Assembly (NCBI GenBank): GCA_028877215.1
Contig: JAPPFJ010000012.1
Coordinates: 164,399-228,398, forward strand
DNA from: Gemmatimonadota bacterium
GTDB lineage: Bacteria; Latescibacterota; UBA2968; GCA-2709665
Direction: 5' to 3'
Length of the DNA: 64,000 nt
Shown piece by piece: positions 9,175-18,487 of this stretch; positions within the stretch are counted from its first letter, which is position 1, and every line of letters starts with the position of its first letter. The translations under genes were made by a program, and so were the position numbers. A model generated the notes under the pieces. The model ran no database searches. It was not told the origin of the DNA and was given only the letters and a program-made list of their open reading frames with translations.

Positions 9175-9732
9175 ATGGTCGAAATGAACGTGGTCGGCGT
9201 GGCGGTGGAACCCAACACCAACCGTCCGCTGGTCTGGCTGAAAGACAGGGAGCAGCGGATTTTCCTCCCCATCACCATCGGCAGTTTCGAAGCAACGGCC
9301 ATCCATATGGCGCTTTACGACGAAGAACCGTCCCGCCCGCCCACCTGCGAGTTGCTTCGCTCCATATTGGACGGGATGGGCGTCAAGGTCACGCGGGTGC
9401 TCATCAACGCGCTGAAAGAAGACGTCTTCTTCGCCGAAGTCAGCCTGAATGCCGACGGCAAAACCATCGGGGTGGACTCCCGGCCCAGCGACGCGCTCGC
9501 CCTGGCGCTCCGCACCGGCGCCCCGGTTTTCGTGGAAGACCGGGTCATCCAGGAGGCCGGGATGCCCATCAGTTCGTCCATAGATATCGAGGTCGAAGGG
9601 GTGGAGGGCGGAATCTCCGACCGTTTGACGGCCCTCAGGGCGGAACTTCGGGAAGCCGTGGCGCGTGAACAGTATGAAGAGGCAGCCAGCCTGCGCGACG
9701 AAATCCAGCGCCTCGAGCACGAAATTCGGTGA
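9175..9732 (+). CDS. Bifunctional nuclease family (DUF151/BFN) protein with C-terminal UVR motif
   Basis: A 185-residue protein starting at ATG 9175 behind gggagagggag. The BFN domain covers residues 1-135: WLKDREQRIFLPITIGSFEA, then RPPTCELLRSILDGMGVKV, then VDSRPSDALALALRTGAPVF (the conserved RPSDAxALA motif). The last 40 residues (REAVAREQYEEAASLRDEI) form a UVR coiled-coil like those in UvrB and ClpC adaptors. Plant BFN proteins have DNase/RNase activity; the bacterial role is unsettled. The final 54 bases of this gene occur again, slightly diverged, at 10423-10476. Confidence 0.9.
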   Translation: MVEMNVVGVAVEPNTNRPLVWLKDREQRIFLPITIGSFEATAIHMALYDEEPSRPPTCELLRSILDGMGVKVTRVLINALKEDVFFAEVSLNADGKTIGVDSRPSDALALALRTGAPVFVEDRVIQEAGMPISSSIDIEVEGVEGGISDRLTALRAELREAVAREQYEEAASLRDEIQRLEHEIR

Positions 9733-9845
9733 GACGTAAGACGTAAGAGGTTAGATGATGGCCCGCCTCGTTGGGTTTCAATTGATGCCGGAGGCGCAAA
9801 GGAGGAACAGATCGGCAAAGATCTTTCTCCCGTCTACCCGCTTTT
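9731..9845. repeat. HEF copy E
   Basis: The purine-rich arm gagacgtaagacgtaagagg begins one base inside the nuclease stop codon. The core has gatgccggaggcgcaaagga and the right arm is ctcccgtctacccgctttta. The arms pair imperfectly. Confidence 0.6.
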
Positions 9846-9888
9846 AGTCCTTTCTCCTCCCCCTCTCCCCTTGCGAGAGGGGGCAGGG

Positions 9889-10248
9889 GTGAGGGCCTCA
9901 GAGGAATCACCCAATGCATCCGCACCCCCTAAGGCCGATAGTCTGGCAGACATCGCTGCCCGCCTGTCCCGTCTGGAAGGGATCGTAGAGCAGCTGAACC
10001 AGCGCCTGACGAACCTGGAAGCCCGCGTCGATAGCGGGTTCCGCTGGATGATCGGCATTCAGGTCACGACGTTGTTGACGTTGGGAACGTTGATTCTCGT
10101 CAAGTTGGGTTTAGGCGCCCCGGTCCCGCCCGTCGCACAACGCGCCTCCTTCTCCCCTCTCCCCGTGGAAGAGGGGTCCCGGGTGAGGGTCGCGGCTGTC
10201 CACGTAATAGCGCTGACGTCATCTGATCCGATTATTGAATTTAACTGA
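9889..10248 (+). CDS. Small coiled-coil plus membrane-anchor protein, repeat-derived ends (tentative)
   Basis: A frame of about 119 residues from GTG 9889, or more if a TTG at 9871 is used. The middle is protein-like: a heptad coiled coil (LADIAARLSRLEGIVEQLNQ) followed by a hydrophobic helix (IGIQVTTLLTLGTLILVKLG). The N-terminal codons lie in a gagaggg-type palindromic repeat and the C-terminal third reads through another copy (10150-10190), so both ends may be secondary. The same coiled-coil/anchor plan is seen in the next peptide (10266-10415). Function unknown. Confidence 0.45.
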   Translation: MRASEESPNASAPPKADSLADIAARLSRLEGIVEQLNQRLTNLEARVDSGFRWMIGIQVTTLLTLGTLILVKLGLGAPVPPVAQRASFSPLPVEEGSRVRVAAVHVIALTSSDPIIEFN

Positions 10249-10265
10249 CCCCAGACCACAGACCA

Positions 10266-10415
10266 GTGATCACTCTCACGAACATTGAGAGCCGCCTGGC
10301 GAACATCGAAGCCGATATCAGGCTGCTGCAGGGCGACATCAGGCTGGTAAAGTGGACGCTCGGCGTTGTCCTGGCGTGTGTCGTTGTCCCGCTGGTCAAG
10401 TCATTGGTAGGGTAA
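10266..10415 (+). CDS. 49-residue coiled-coil/membrane peptide (tentative)
   Basis: A short frame from GTG 10266 to TAA 10413-10415. It encodes NIESRLANIEADIRLLQGDI, an amphipathic helix, then LGVVLACVVVPLVKSLVG, a single membrane helix. The layout parallels the preceding gene, so the two may be diverged duplicates. There is no strong ribosome binding site. The gene could be real or a decaying copy. Confidence 0.4.
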   Translation: MITLTNIESRLANIEADIRLLQGDIRLVKWTLGVVLACVVVPLVKSLVG

Positions 10416-10422
10416 TCCCATC

Positions 10423-10476
10423 GACGCAGCCAGCCTGCGCGACGAAATCCAGCGCCTCGAGCATCAGATGCGTTAA
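10423..10476 (+). pseudogene. Duplicated 3' end of the bifunctional nuclease gene (UVR tail)
   Basis: Codes DAASLRDEIQRLEHQMR and a stop. The intact gene ends EAASLRDEIQRLEHEIR at 9732. The DNA is identical over most of the 54 bases. With no start and no upstream domain this is a fragment, left by duplication or by insertion of the two small genes between the copies. Confidence 0.8.
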
Positions 10477-10614
10477 AACAGCGTATTGGGGTATGCGATA
10501 AACAGACCCCTGCATATTGTGCTTGCATGGGGGTGCGTTTGAGGTTTTATTTACAGTGTTTTAGGGCGCTTCGGCGTTTTTGTTCCCGGCGAATAAATAA
10601 TCACAAAAAAACAC

Positions 10615-10643
10615 TTGACAGCCGATTTTGCCTTGCTTATAAT
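10615..10643 (+). promoter_or_regulatory. Consensus sigma-70 promoter
   Basis: TTGACA (10615-10620), 17 bases, TATAAT (10638-10643): a perfect match to both hexamers with ideal spacing. The nearest downstream gene is the second giant surface protein at 11042, giving a leader of roughly 390 bases. A strong Shine-Dalgarno (aaggaggtg, 10777-10785) within the leader precedes only a three-codon frame (ATG CGA TGT TAA). Confidence 0.7.
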
Positions 10644-11041
10644 TAGGTTGCTTTTCGCTACACATAGGTGAACGAAATTGCCCGGAATGACTGAAGATAT
10701 GCGGAATATTGCGCCAACGTTGTGGTGTTCAGATGTGGCGAAGGTTGGTCGCGTTTTCGCTTTTGTATATATAAACAAGGAGGTGCACACGAAAATGCGA
10801 TGTTAATCAGTTGTCGCGCATCAGACACACTCACAAGTCACCGTTAACCGTAACGTTTCAAGGCAGGTGTTTGTAGCACAAAAGAGAAGGGAGGCGCCCC
10901 ATCGCTGCTGCGGATCAGGACTCATTGCAAAACCGCCATTTCGGACGGTTGAAGCGAAATGCAGAATCGGTTTCCGAAGATTTATCAGGAGTAGGTGTAG
11001 TGAGGAAGTTTCCCGGTCGTCTTTTTTTCAGGGAGGTTGAA

Positions 11042-14000
11042 ATGCAGTTGAAAAGTTTTCAAAGTCTGGTTCTTGCAGTTCTCTTGGCTTTCGGGTTTGC
11101 TGGCATTTCATCGGCGAATGACAACCTGGCGGCCGATGCGCCGACGAACCCTGGTGCTCATGGTGTCTGGCTCCAGATCCTGGAACCGGCCGATGGCGAA
11201 TGGGCTGCAATCGGTGATACCGTTGCGGTTGCCGTGATAGCCCGAAGGGGTACTGTTACCGAGATGGAGGTGGGGTTGGTCACGGATACGATGAGTGTCA
11301 CCGGCTTGGACCCGGTGCTTGCAGCTTACGAATATACGTTACCAGAAACTTTCGATCGCGATGCCCCGTCCGCTTTCTACGCCGCCGCCGAAGCCAACGG
11401 CTTGTATCGTTTCAGTGCTTCGCATTCGCGTTTAGATAGTTTTTATGTCCGGTTTATTATCGACGGCGAGGACGACTATGAGTCGGGCGATCTTAACGTA
11501 AGAATGGGTGTTCGCGTCACAGCGGGTTCGGCCTTGGTTACAGACGGGGATGGATGGCTAAATAACCTTAGAACACATTTGAAAAACAGTCCAGGCTCAT
11601 CCGGTCTTGCTCTGGTAGCTGTCGGCGATGGCGTTTCGATTGGTGTCGATGCTAACCGACCTTCGAACGCCTCAATCGATAGAGTTGGTATTGCTGGTGG
11701 TGTCACACCCACTGACGCTACAAATACACAGATCAATATCAAGGGTGGCGACAAAATTGAATACAAGCTTTATCTGGACGCAGCCGATCTTGCCACTGCT
11801 GGGGGATCAGAGGTCGTTGTCGGTCTCGTAGAAAGCGATGATATAGTGACCCCCGCGAGCGGAGAACTAACCGCCGTGTTTCAACCGGCAGACGGGGAAG
11901 GAATAAGAAGGGTCTATCGCGTAGAAACGGACTCATTGATCGGTAAGCAAACGTTTGATATTGACGCATTGCCTGACAAGAACGGCTTTCTGGTGAAGAA
12001 AGTAACCGTTGCAGAAGGAGCCTTCCCGGATGGCCTGGATAAGCTCTATTGCGTCGCTTACGTGACGGATGATGCCGGAAACCAGGGCTATACCGCGGTG
12101 GCGGCACCCACCCTAACAGCTGGAGCCGATGCCGACTTTCCTGTTGAGCGCCTCGGTACGGCTGGCCAAGATTTTGGGGACGTGGTTTCCGCACCCTTGA
12201 CGGGTTACGGTGGAGTTGTTCTGCCCGATGATGGTGATGCGGCTACCACTGCTGATCCTGGAATCGCCACCGCTCTTGTAGTCTACGTCGCCGATTCGCA
12301 ATCGCCGACCGTCGAAGTGGTCCACCCCGCGGCGGACGGTATCGTCTCTGGCAAGGCAGCGCAGGGGCTGGCGAATTATATTTCGGACGAGGATGGGTCC
12401 AAGGGTACGGAAGCCGCGGACGAGTTGCTGATGTCGTTGAAGATTAAGGTCAGCGAAAGAATCGGTGCTGTTACGGTAGAACACAAGTACGCGGATGTAA
12501 AGGATGTAAAGGACGCCGATTCTATCGCCGTAGCGACGACTAAAGACGCGTTTACAGCGGCTGGCGACGATGTGGTCGGCGCCGATTTGGAGATATTAGA
12601 AATAGAGCCTGACGAACAGGACAAAGATAAACCGCAAGAGACAGTCGTTTCGGTACCGCTCGATTGGACTTACGGCGCGAAGCACAAATCCGGAAGGGCG
12701 GGTGAGTTGCGGATTCACGTTGAAGATGAGTTGGGGAACGTGAAGCGCGACACGATCAAGAATGTCACCCATGACGGGGTAGCGCCGTCGATCGGTAGTC
12801 AGTTCCCAACCGAGGCTAACGCGCCCAAGGACGCAGATAATGACGATGCGCCTACCATTAACGACGTCACCAAAGACCCCGTATTCAGCATCAGCGAGCC
12901 GCTGGATTCGTTGTCTATACGGTACGTTGAGGTAGGTGCCGACCCACCGCAACTCATCGAACAGTCCTATACTGCGGGCGGTGCGGTGGCGACGGCGGGC
13001 GAGGTTTTGACCAGGGAAGTAAAAACGGTTACGGATGATGAACAGTTCGTGGACGGCCGCCAGTACACGCTGCAGATCGTTGCGGTTGACCCCGCGGGCA
13101 ATGCGGTCGCTACCGCACCTCAAACGCTGACCTTCGTAGATGCGTTTGAGAACCCGGTGGCAGGCGCCTTTAAGTTTTTCATCCAGACTGACGACGGTAC
13201 CGAGGACGGAGAAGCCAAGCACAAATCCACGGTACACGCCGGGCAGAAGTTTGAGTTGAACATAACCGCCCTCGACACCGAGTTATCTACCGATGACGAA
13301 GATGTGCGGGCCGTGACGTATCGGGGGAAAACCAGGATAAGTATTGTCGTTCCTGAAGGAGATGAAGATAAGCTTGCCGGTATAAAGTTCAGCGAAGGTG
13401 TAAGTGTCCTCGAAGACGATATGGGCAAGGGTATCGGTTATCTCGATGCATCGGGATGGAAAGCCGGTAGTCGGGATGACGTCTACTTCACGTCTGACAA
13501 GGCGCTCGACAACGCCACAGTCATGTTGGAGAATGTGGACGGCGACGAGGTCAAGTTCTCCGCCAAGCTGGAAGACGTCGTGGTTGTCGCTGCGCAATTC
13601 GGCGCATTTGAAATTGTGGCGCTGGACCCGGATCCTACCGAAACGGTATCAGGAGCGTTCCAGCTCAAGGTGACGGCCACCGACACGTTCGGTAATGAGA
13701 GTATGAAAAAGTCGGGCGCCGCCGATGCGAAGCTGCACGAATCGCTGAAAGTCACGTTCAGTTCCAATAGTACCAAGGTACGTGTTCCCCCTGGTACGCA
13801 GTTGATTGACGAGAGTGGCACTGCAACGGTCGGCGCCGATGCCGAAGATGTGTCTACCACCGTCAAGATCGGCGTATCCTGGGACGACGGCGAGGCGACA
13901 GGGAGTCTGACGTTGACGGTCGTAGGTGCGGTCGTCGAAGTTCCCGGCGCGCCTGCTGCGCCTGCGTCATTGATCGTGCAGGATTACAAGGGTCCCAGTG

Positions 14001-15928
14001 GCGAAGGCGACCAGGGCGGGATGGTGATGGTGAGCTTCCCGAACTCGGCCGATCACGCCACGGTGAACAAGTATCAAATCTTCAGGGAGATGGCGGTGAC
14101 CACCAGTCTGGATACCGCCGGCAACCTCGCGGAGTCGGAGGCCACGATGGAGTGGGTGCCTTGGGCAGCGTTGGAGCTGGAGGATCCGAACGCGGACGTA
14201 CAGCGCGCGGTGATTCCTGCGCTGGACAACGTGGCCACCTTGTGGGCGGTGGCGGCGATTGGCACCGGCGGGGCTTCGGGCGAGACCCCTTCTGCTGATT
14301 CTGCTCCTGCTGGTAAACGCGTGTTCACGAAAGAAAGCGTGCAGCAGACCCTCGAGTTGCTGGGTATGCCCGAGGCGGAGCTTCTGACGGACGACGAGTT
14401 GATGAACCAGTTCAACGCGCCTGAGGACTACGTCAAGTCCATCCTCGGAGATCAGAAGAACCTGGTCTTCGCGCCGGTAAATCCGGACGTGAGCGTGCTG
14501 ATGGGCAACGGGTCGACGCCGTCGAACATCCGTACGAGCGGGCACCCGCAACAGGCGTCCGCGCGTAGAGCCACGGAGGAGCCTGTCGGCGCGACTGACG
14601 ACATCGCTCCCGCCGCGGCGACGGACGCTGCCGGTGCGCTGAGCAGCGAAGGCGGGGCGGCGCAGGTGGCGCTGTCCTGGAAGGTTTCGGCGGATGAAGG
14701 CATTGTTGGCTTTATCCCGTACCGCGGGTATAGCGTGCCGATCTACGGCGTGAAGGGCTACAATGTGCTGCGAGGCACCTCGGAGGATGCCCTTGAGTCT
14801 ATCGGCAGCGTTGGCGCGGGTTCCACGGAGTTCGTCGACACGAACCTTCCGGAAGACGCGCGAGCCATCATCTATCGTATAGACGCGTTCGACGGCAACA
14901 GAAACAGAGACACGGCGGGTCAGTTGGTGACGATCCAGAACGTCGCGGTGCGTGCGAGGTTCGCGGACGCTGATGGCCCCGTCTATATCATCGCGTTGGA
15001 TGGCAGCACCCCCCTGACGGTTGACTTCGAAGACTTCATCGCGTTCGCGGCGGCCTTCGGTAGTCAGAGGGGCGATGAAAACTACAACGTGCAGGCCGAC
15101 GTGAACGACGACGATATGGTGGACTTCGCAGACTTCATCAAGGCGTCGGGATCGTTCGGTCGGACGGCGCTAGCGCCCGCGTCGAAGCTGGCGGTGGTTC
15201 CGCAGCGTCCCGGCGTGAACGCCGATACGGAGATGAGGCTCGAGCTGGCCAGCGAGAAGGTGCTGGTGGGCGAGACGATCTCGGTGACGGTCTCGATGGC
15301 CAATGCCCAGGCGTTGAACGGCTACGGCCTGGAGCTGATGTATGACGCTGACAAGTTCGAGTTCGTCAGTGCGGTTTCCGCCGAGAATGACCTGCTGAAG
15401 TCGGAAGGCGGCGAGACGCCGCTGTTCAAGAACTGGGCTGACGAGGGCCGCGTGTCTGTGGTCAACGCCATCATCGGTTCGGGCTCGGTGGGCGGCGAAG
15501 GCGCGCTGGTAACGTTCACGTTCAAGGTTCTGAGGGAGTTCGAGGACAGCGCCCGTTTCGAGATTGCTCAGGGCGTGGTGTTCGATCCCGAGCGGCTGGC
15601 GAACCCGGTGGTGATGCTGGGCGCGCTGGACGTGCAGAGCACGCCGACGGAATTCGCGCTGCATCAGAACTATCCGAACCCGTTCAACCCGCAAACCAAC
15701 ATTCCGTACGACCTGGCTGAAGGTGGGGACGTGGTCCTTCGGATCTACAACCTGCTGGGTCAGGAAGTGCGCACGCTGGTGCGCGAGCGCCAGGCGCCCG
15801 GCCGCTACACGGTGCAGTGGAGCGGAATGGATGACCGCGGAGTATCGGTCTCGAGTGGAATTTACTTCTATCAGGTCTCGGTTGCCGGTAAGTTCCAGGA
15901 TGCCAAGCGGTTGATGTTGCTCAAGTAG
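11042..15928 (+). CDS. Giant secreted surface protein, paralogue of the 2436 gene
   Basis: About 1628 residues from ATG 11042, chosen for the preceding agggaggttga and the signal peptide (LVLAVLLAFGFAGISSAN). A long region of beta-sandwich domains is followed by the same ending as the 2436 paralogue: dockerin-like loops (TVDFEDFIAFAAAFG and ADVNDDDMVDFADF), a cohesin-like domain (NADTEMRLELASEKVLVGE, LNGYGLELMYDADKFEFV), and a sorting domain (NYPNPFNPQTNIPYDLAEGG) ending RLMLLK. The stretch KDADNDDAPTIN matches RDADNGGEPTIN of the paralogue. The promoter at 10615 probably drives it and a terminator follows at 15942. It is likely exported and surface attached; the ligand is unknown. Confidence 0.85.
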   Translation: MQLKSFQSLVLAVLLAFGFAGISSANDNLAADAPTNPGAHGVWLQILEPADGEWAAIGDTVAVAVIARRGTVTEMEVGLVTDTMSVTGLDPVLAAYEYTLPETFDRDAPSAFYAAAEANGLYRFSASHSRLDSFYVRFIIDGEDDYESGDLNVRMGVRVTAGSALVTDGDGWLNNLRTHLKNSPGSSGLALVAVGDGVSIGVDANRPSNASIDRVGIAGGVTPTDATNTQINIKGGDKIEYKLYLDAADLATAGGSEVVVGLVESDDIVTPASGELTAVFQPADGEGIRRVYRVETDSLIGKQTFDIDALPDKNGFLVKKVTVAEGAFPDGLDKLYCVAYVTDDAGNQGYTAVAAPTLTAGADADFPVERLGTAGQDFGDVVSAPLTGYGGVVLPDDGDAATTADPGIATALVVYVADSQSPTVEVVHPAADGIVSGKAAQGLANYISDEDGSKGTEAADELLMSLKIKVSERIGAVTVEHKYADVKDVKDADSIAVATTKDAFTAAGDDVVGADLEILEIEPDEQDKDKPQETVVSVPLDWTYGAKHKSGRAGELRIHVEDELGNVKRDTIKNVTHDGVAPSIGSQFPTEANAPKDADNDDAPTINDVTKDPVFSISEPLDSLSIRYVEVGADPPQLIEQSYTAGGAVATAGEVLTREVKTVTDDEQFVDGRQYTLQIVAVDPAGNAVATAPQTLTFVDAFENPVAGAFKFFIQTDDGTEDGEAKHKSTVHAGQKFELNITALDTELSTDDEDVRAVTYRGKTRISIVVPEGDEDKLAGIKFSEGVSVLEDDMGKGIGYLDASGWKAGSRDDVYFTSDKALDNATVMLENVDGDEVKFSAKLEDVVVVAAQFGAFEIVALDPDPTETVSGAFQLKVTATDTFGNESMKKSGAADAKLHESLKVTFSSNSTKVRVPPGTQLIDESGTATVGADAEDVSTTVKIGVSWDDGEATGSLTLTVVGAVVEVPGAPAAPASLIVQDYKGPSGEGDQGGMVMVSFPNSADHATVNKYQIFREMAVTTSLDTAGNLAESEATMEWVPWAALELEDPNADVQRAVIPALDNVATLWAVAAIGTGGASGETPSADSAPAGKRVFTKESVQQTLELLGMPEAELLTDDELMNQFNAPEDYVKSILGDQKNLVFAPVNPDVSVLMGNGSTPSNIRTSGHPQQASARRATEEPVGATDDIAPAAATDAAGALSSEGGAAQVALSWKVSADEGIVGFIPYRGYSVPIYGVKGYNVLRGTSEDALESIGSVGAGSTEFVDTNLPEDARAIIYRIDAFDGNRNRDTAGQLVTIQNVAVRARFADADGPVYIIALDGSTPLTVDFEDFIAFAAAFGSQRGDENYNVQADVNDDDMVDFADFIKASGSFGRTALAPASKLAVVPQRPGVNADTEMRLELASEKVLVGETISVTVSMANAQALNGYGLELMYDADKFEFVSAVSAENDLLKSEGGETPLFKNWADEGRVSVVNAIIGSGSVGGEGALVTFTFKVLREFEDSARFEIAQGVVFDPERLANPVVMLGALDVQSTPTEFALHQNYPNPFNPQTNIPYDLAEGGDVVLRIYNLLGQEVRTLVRERQAPGRYTVQWSGMDDRGVSVSSGIYFYQVSVAGKFQDAKRLMLLK

Positions 15929-15941
15929 TCAGAAAATGGGG

Positions 15942-15985
15942 TATGGGAGGTTCCTTGACGGGGGCCTCCCATAGCTTGAGTTTTT
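15942..15985 (+). terminator. Rho-independent terminator
   Basis: Stem tatgggagg / cctcccata (15942-15950 and 15965-15973), then gcttgag and a run of five T at 15981-15985. It follows the giant surface protein gene. Confidence 0.65.
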
Positions 15986-16046
15986 CTTCTGGAGTGAGCA
16001 TATGTGTTCTGGAGCCGAATCATACACACCGGGAAGGAGAAGTGAG

Positions 16047-17525
16047 ATGCATAGAGTTAAGCCGATTAGCTTCGTTACGGTCGCCGTCGCGTTTCTCGTT
16101 GCGGTCGGCGTCGGAGGCGTCGAAGCAGGCGCACTGCAGGATTCGATGCTGCTGGTGGATACCGTGGCCAATAAGGAGTTTGACGAAGGGATGAATACGG
16201 TCACCCCTTCGATGGCCATGGCCGGCGACACGGTGAAGGTCGAGTTGTTTGTGAAAGGCGGCGGGGGCAACAAGGTCGTGGGGCTCGATGCCAAATTCGT
16301 CGCGGTCCTTGGAGAAATGATGATTGAAGAGGGTTGGGGGATTGTCGCCTTCGAATCCACCGCGTTCAATTTGCCATTAACGGTTGGACCCCATGCACTC
16401 CAGGTGGGGGCGTTGCCGATAGCGCCGGGGGCGGGAGAGATTCCCGATAACGGATATATTGGCACGGTGAAGATCGTTACGGCTATAGATGCTGTGGAAG
16501 GCGCTGCCTTCAAGGTAAAATCTGCCGTAATTAACCTGGCCGACGGGAGCGCGGATACGCTGGACGTGTCCGGCGCCATCGTGGCCGTCGCAGCGCCGGC
16601 GGGTCCGAGCATAATGGGCATGGGCGACGCCTTGATGGCAGGGAATATGCTTCAGATTCCCGCCGATGGCGGAAACGTCGAAGTGACGGTGGCGTTGGAG
16701 AACGTCATGTCCGATACGCCGAGCGTATCCTGGACCGTGTCCGAGGAAGGCGAAGGCACGCTGAGCATCTTTGATAAAGAAGGCATGATGCTCGAACTCG
16801 ACGATATGATGATGTTGATGGACGCGCCAACCAAAATCGTACTGAAGGTAACCGGCGGATCCCTCGTGGTGACGGTGAAGGCCACCGTGGACGGACACGA
16901 GGTGGAAGCCGTGAAGTTTACGTTCACGCAGTTGAACCCGGCGGAACTCGCCTCCTTCGACGGCGCCATGCAGACCGACCGTGTGGTGCTGAACTGGTCC
17001 ACGGTCTCGCAGACGAACAACGCCGGCTGGCGGGTCATGCGCAGCGTCGACGGGGAGAACTTCGAGTCGGTCGGCAATTTCGTTCAGGGCGCTGGTACTT
17101 CGGATGCCCTGATGAATTACAGCTTTGAAGACCAGAACCTGCCTGGCGTGGACAAGGTTTATTACAGGCTCGAGCAGGTGGATCTGGACGGCTCGGTCTC
17201 GCAGTCGAACGTGATCGAGGTGCTTCTGGGCGCCCGGATGCCGTTGCCCACAGAGTTCGCGGTTAACGTCTATCCGAACCCGTTCAACCCGAGCACCACG
17301 ATTTCCTACGAACTGCCCGAGTCCGCTCCGGTTTCGGTCGTGATTTACGACGTGCTGGGCCAGCAGGTGCGTCAGCTGATCTCTCAGTTCAACTCGGCCG
17401 GCCGCTACTCGGTCCAGTGGGACGCCAGGGATAACCAGGGGCGTGGCGTTGCAAGTGGCGTGTACATCGCCAGGGTCGAAGCAGGAACCTCCACGCTGTC
17501 CCAGAAGATGCTGCTGCTCAAGTAA
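16047..17525 (+). CDS. Secreted protein with cohesin-like N-terminal domain and type IX/FlgD sorting domain
   Basis: 492 residues from ATG 16047, with ggaaggagaag upstream and a signal peptide (FVTVAVAFLVAVGVGGVEAG). Residues of about 30-180 form a beta-rich domain resembling cohesin/carrier modules (TPSMAMAGDTVKVELFVKGG). A beta-sandwich follows, then a fibronectin-like domain (VVLNWSTVSQTNNAGWRVMR, VYYRLEQVDLDGSVSQSN). The tail is a classic sorting domain (VYPNPFNPSTTISYELPESA ... KMLLLK). It lies directly after the giant gene but behind a terminator, so it probably has its own promoter. Likely a cell-surface component; binding partner unknown. Confidence 0.85.
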   Translation: MHRVKPISFVTVAVAFLVAVGVGGVEAGALQDSMLLVDTVANKEFDEGMNTVTPSMAMAGDTVKVELFVKGGGGNKVVGLDAKFVAVLGEMMIEEGWGIVAFESTAFNLPLTVGPHALQVGALPIAPGAGEIPDNGYIGTVKIVTAIDAVEGAAFKVKSAVINLADGSADTLDVSGAIVAVAAPAGPSIMGMGDALMAGNMLQIPADGGNVEVTVALENVMSDTPSVSWTVSEEGEGTLSIFDKEGMMLELDDMMMLMDAPTKIVLKVTGGSLVVTVKATVDGHEVEAVKFTFTQLNPAELASFDGAMQTDRVVLNWSTVSQTNNAGWRVMRSVDGENFESVGNFVQGAGTSDALMNYSFEDQNLPGVDKVYYRLEQVDLDGSVSQSNVIEVLLGARMPLPTEFAVNVYPNPFNPSTTISYELPESAPVSVVIYDVLGQQVRQLISQFNSAGRYSVQWDARDNQGRGVASGVYIARVEAGTSTLSQKMLLLK

Positions 17526-17555
17526 GTCCCGGACGTGCAGATGGAGAATCGAAGA

Positions 17556-17587
17556 AACCGCCGAACCTTCCGTTCGGCGGTTTTTTT
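17556..17587 (+). terminator. Strong rho-independent terminator
   Basis: Perfect 10-bp stem aaccgccgaa / ttcggcggtt with a 7-base loop and seven T, 30 bases after the stop of the 16047 gene. Confidence 0.95.
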
Positions 17588-17639
17588 ATTGGGACCTCTC
17601 AAAGGCAGCTGTCAGCTATCAGCCGTCAGCCAAAAGCAG

Positions 17640-17818
17640 AGGCGGGTAGACGCAAGACGGGAGACGTGAGAAGAGATCTTTGCCGATGTGATCCTCCTCT
17701 ACGCCGCCGGCCTAAATTGCGACACAACGAGGCGAGTCATCTCTAACCTCTTACGTCTACCCTCTCACCGCCTTTCGGAGACCTCTCTCCCCGGCCCTCT
17801 CTCCTAAAGGAAAGAGGG
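17640..17818. repeat. HEF copy F and adjacent palindromic repeat
   Basis: Left arm ggcgggtagacgcaagacgg, a diverged core, and right arm ctcttacgtctaccctctca. Bases 17780-17818 are the exact inverse of 8649-8687. Confidence 0.65.
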
Positions 17819-17968
17819 GGAAAAACGGGATTCGCGTGGCGGTTATCTATAGGCACTCTTATTGATAGGATGTCGCTAGCCCGGCACGTCGCAACCCGGT
17901 TAGATCCACCCCTCACGGTTCCCCCTTCCTCTCAGGAAGGGGGTTAGGGGGTAGGTTCCGCCCTGTCA

Positions 17969-18195
17969 ATGCATTTCACAACTGGCGACCGGGGGTACGG
18001 GGGTTTTTCCGTGTTAATCCGTTCCGCGCCGATGTTTTGGCACACGTCAGGGAGTCGCAGGCCACTGAGTTGCATTCGTGCCTCTGAGGGTATTCACGGA
18101 AAAACCGGCCCCCTGCCGAAGGGCGCGCTTCTTTTTGGTCCTTTTTCTTACGCGGATAAGAAAAAGGACGTAAAAGAAAGAAAAATAATGATTTA
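17969..18195. repeat. 200-base hairpin repeat, copy 1
   Basis: Starts with tgcatttcacaactggcgac (also at 46694). From about 17999 it matches 62049-62245 at roughly 90% or better. It contains an inverted pair ggtttttccgtg / cacggaaaaacc and, further on, a perfect 13-bp stem gtcctttttctta / taagaaaaaggac. No protein is supported. Confidence 0.8.
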
Positions 18196-18281
18196 AATTG
18201 AGAAAAAGACATCTGTCAATCACAAAAACCATCATTCGTCTTTCCTTCCAAATCATGCCTACGGCGTGGTCCTTAGAACCA

Positions 18282-18403
18282 GCAAGAACTCGACGGGAGA
18301 GATTACCTGCCTTGAGAGGATACATTTCGTGCCGAAGGCAAGGAGGAAAAACATACCGGGCGAGATTTTTTCTACCGTCTACCGGCTCCCGTCTCCCCGA
18401 TTC
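18282..18403. repeat. HEF copy G
   Basis: Arm acgggagagattacctgcct, core cgtgccgaaggcaaggagga, right arm ctaccgtctaccggctcccg. It stands between the 200-base repeat and the beta-barrel gene. Confidence 0.7.
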
Positions 18404-18487
18404 TAAGGAACGAACCCATCCCATATTCGTTAAAGAGGTTAGCTTGGTTCGGTTTTCGCAATAACAAATGGAAAACAGGAGAACCAT

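Noticed and set aside
18000..18196. Short peptide ending FGPFSYADKKKD repeated at 62045-62245
   Set aside because: The conservation follows the DNA hairpins of the repeat rather than a frame; the two copies differ in frame context outside it.
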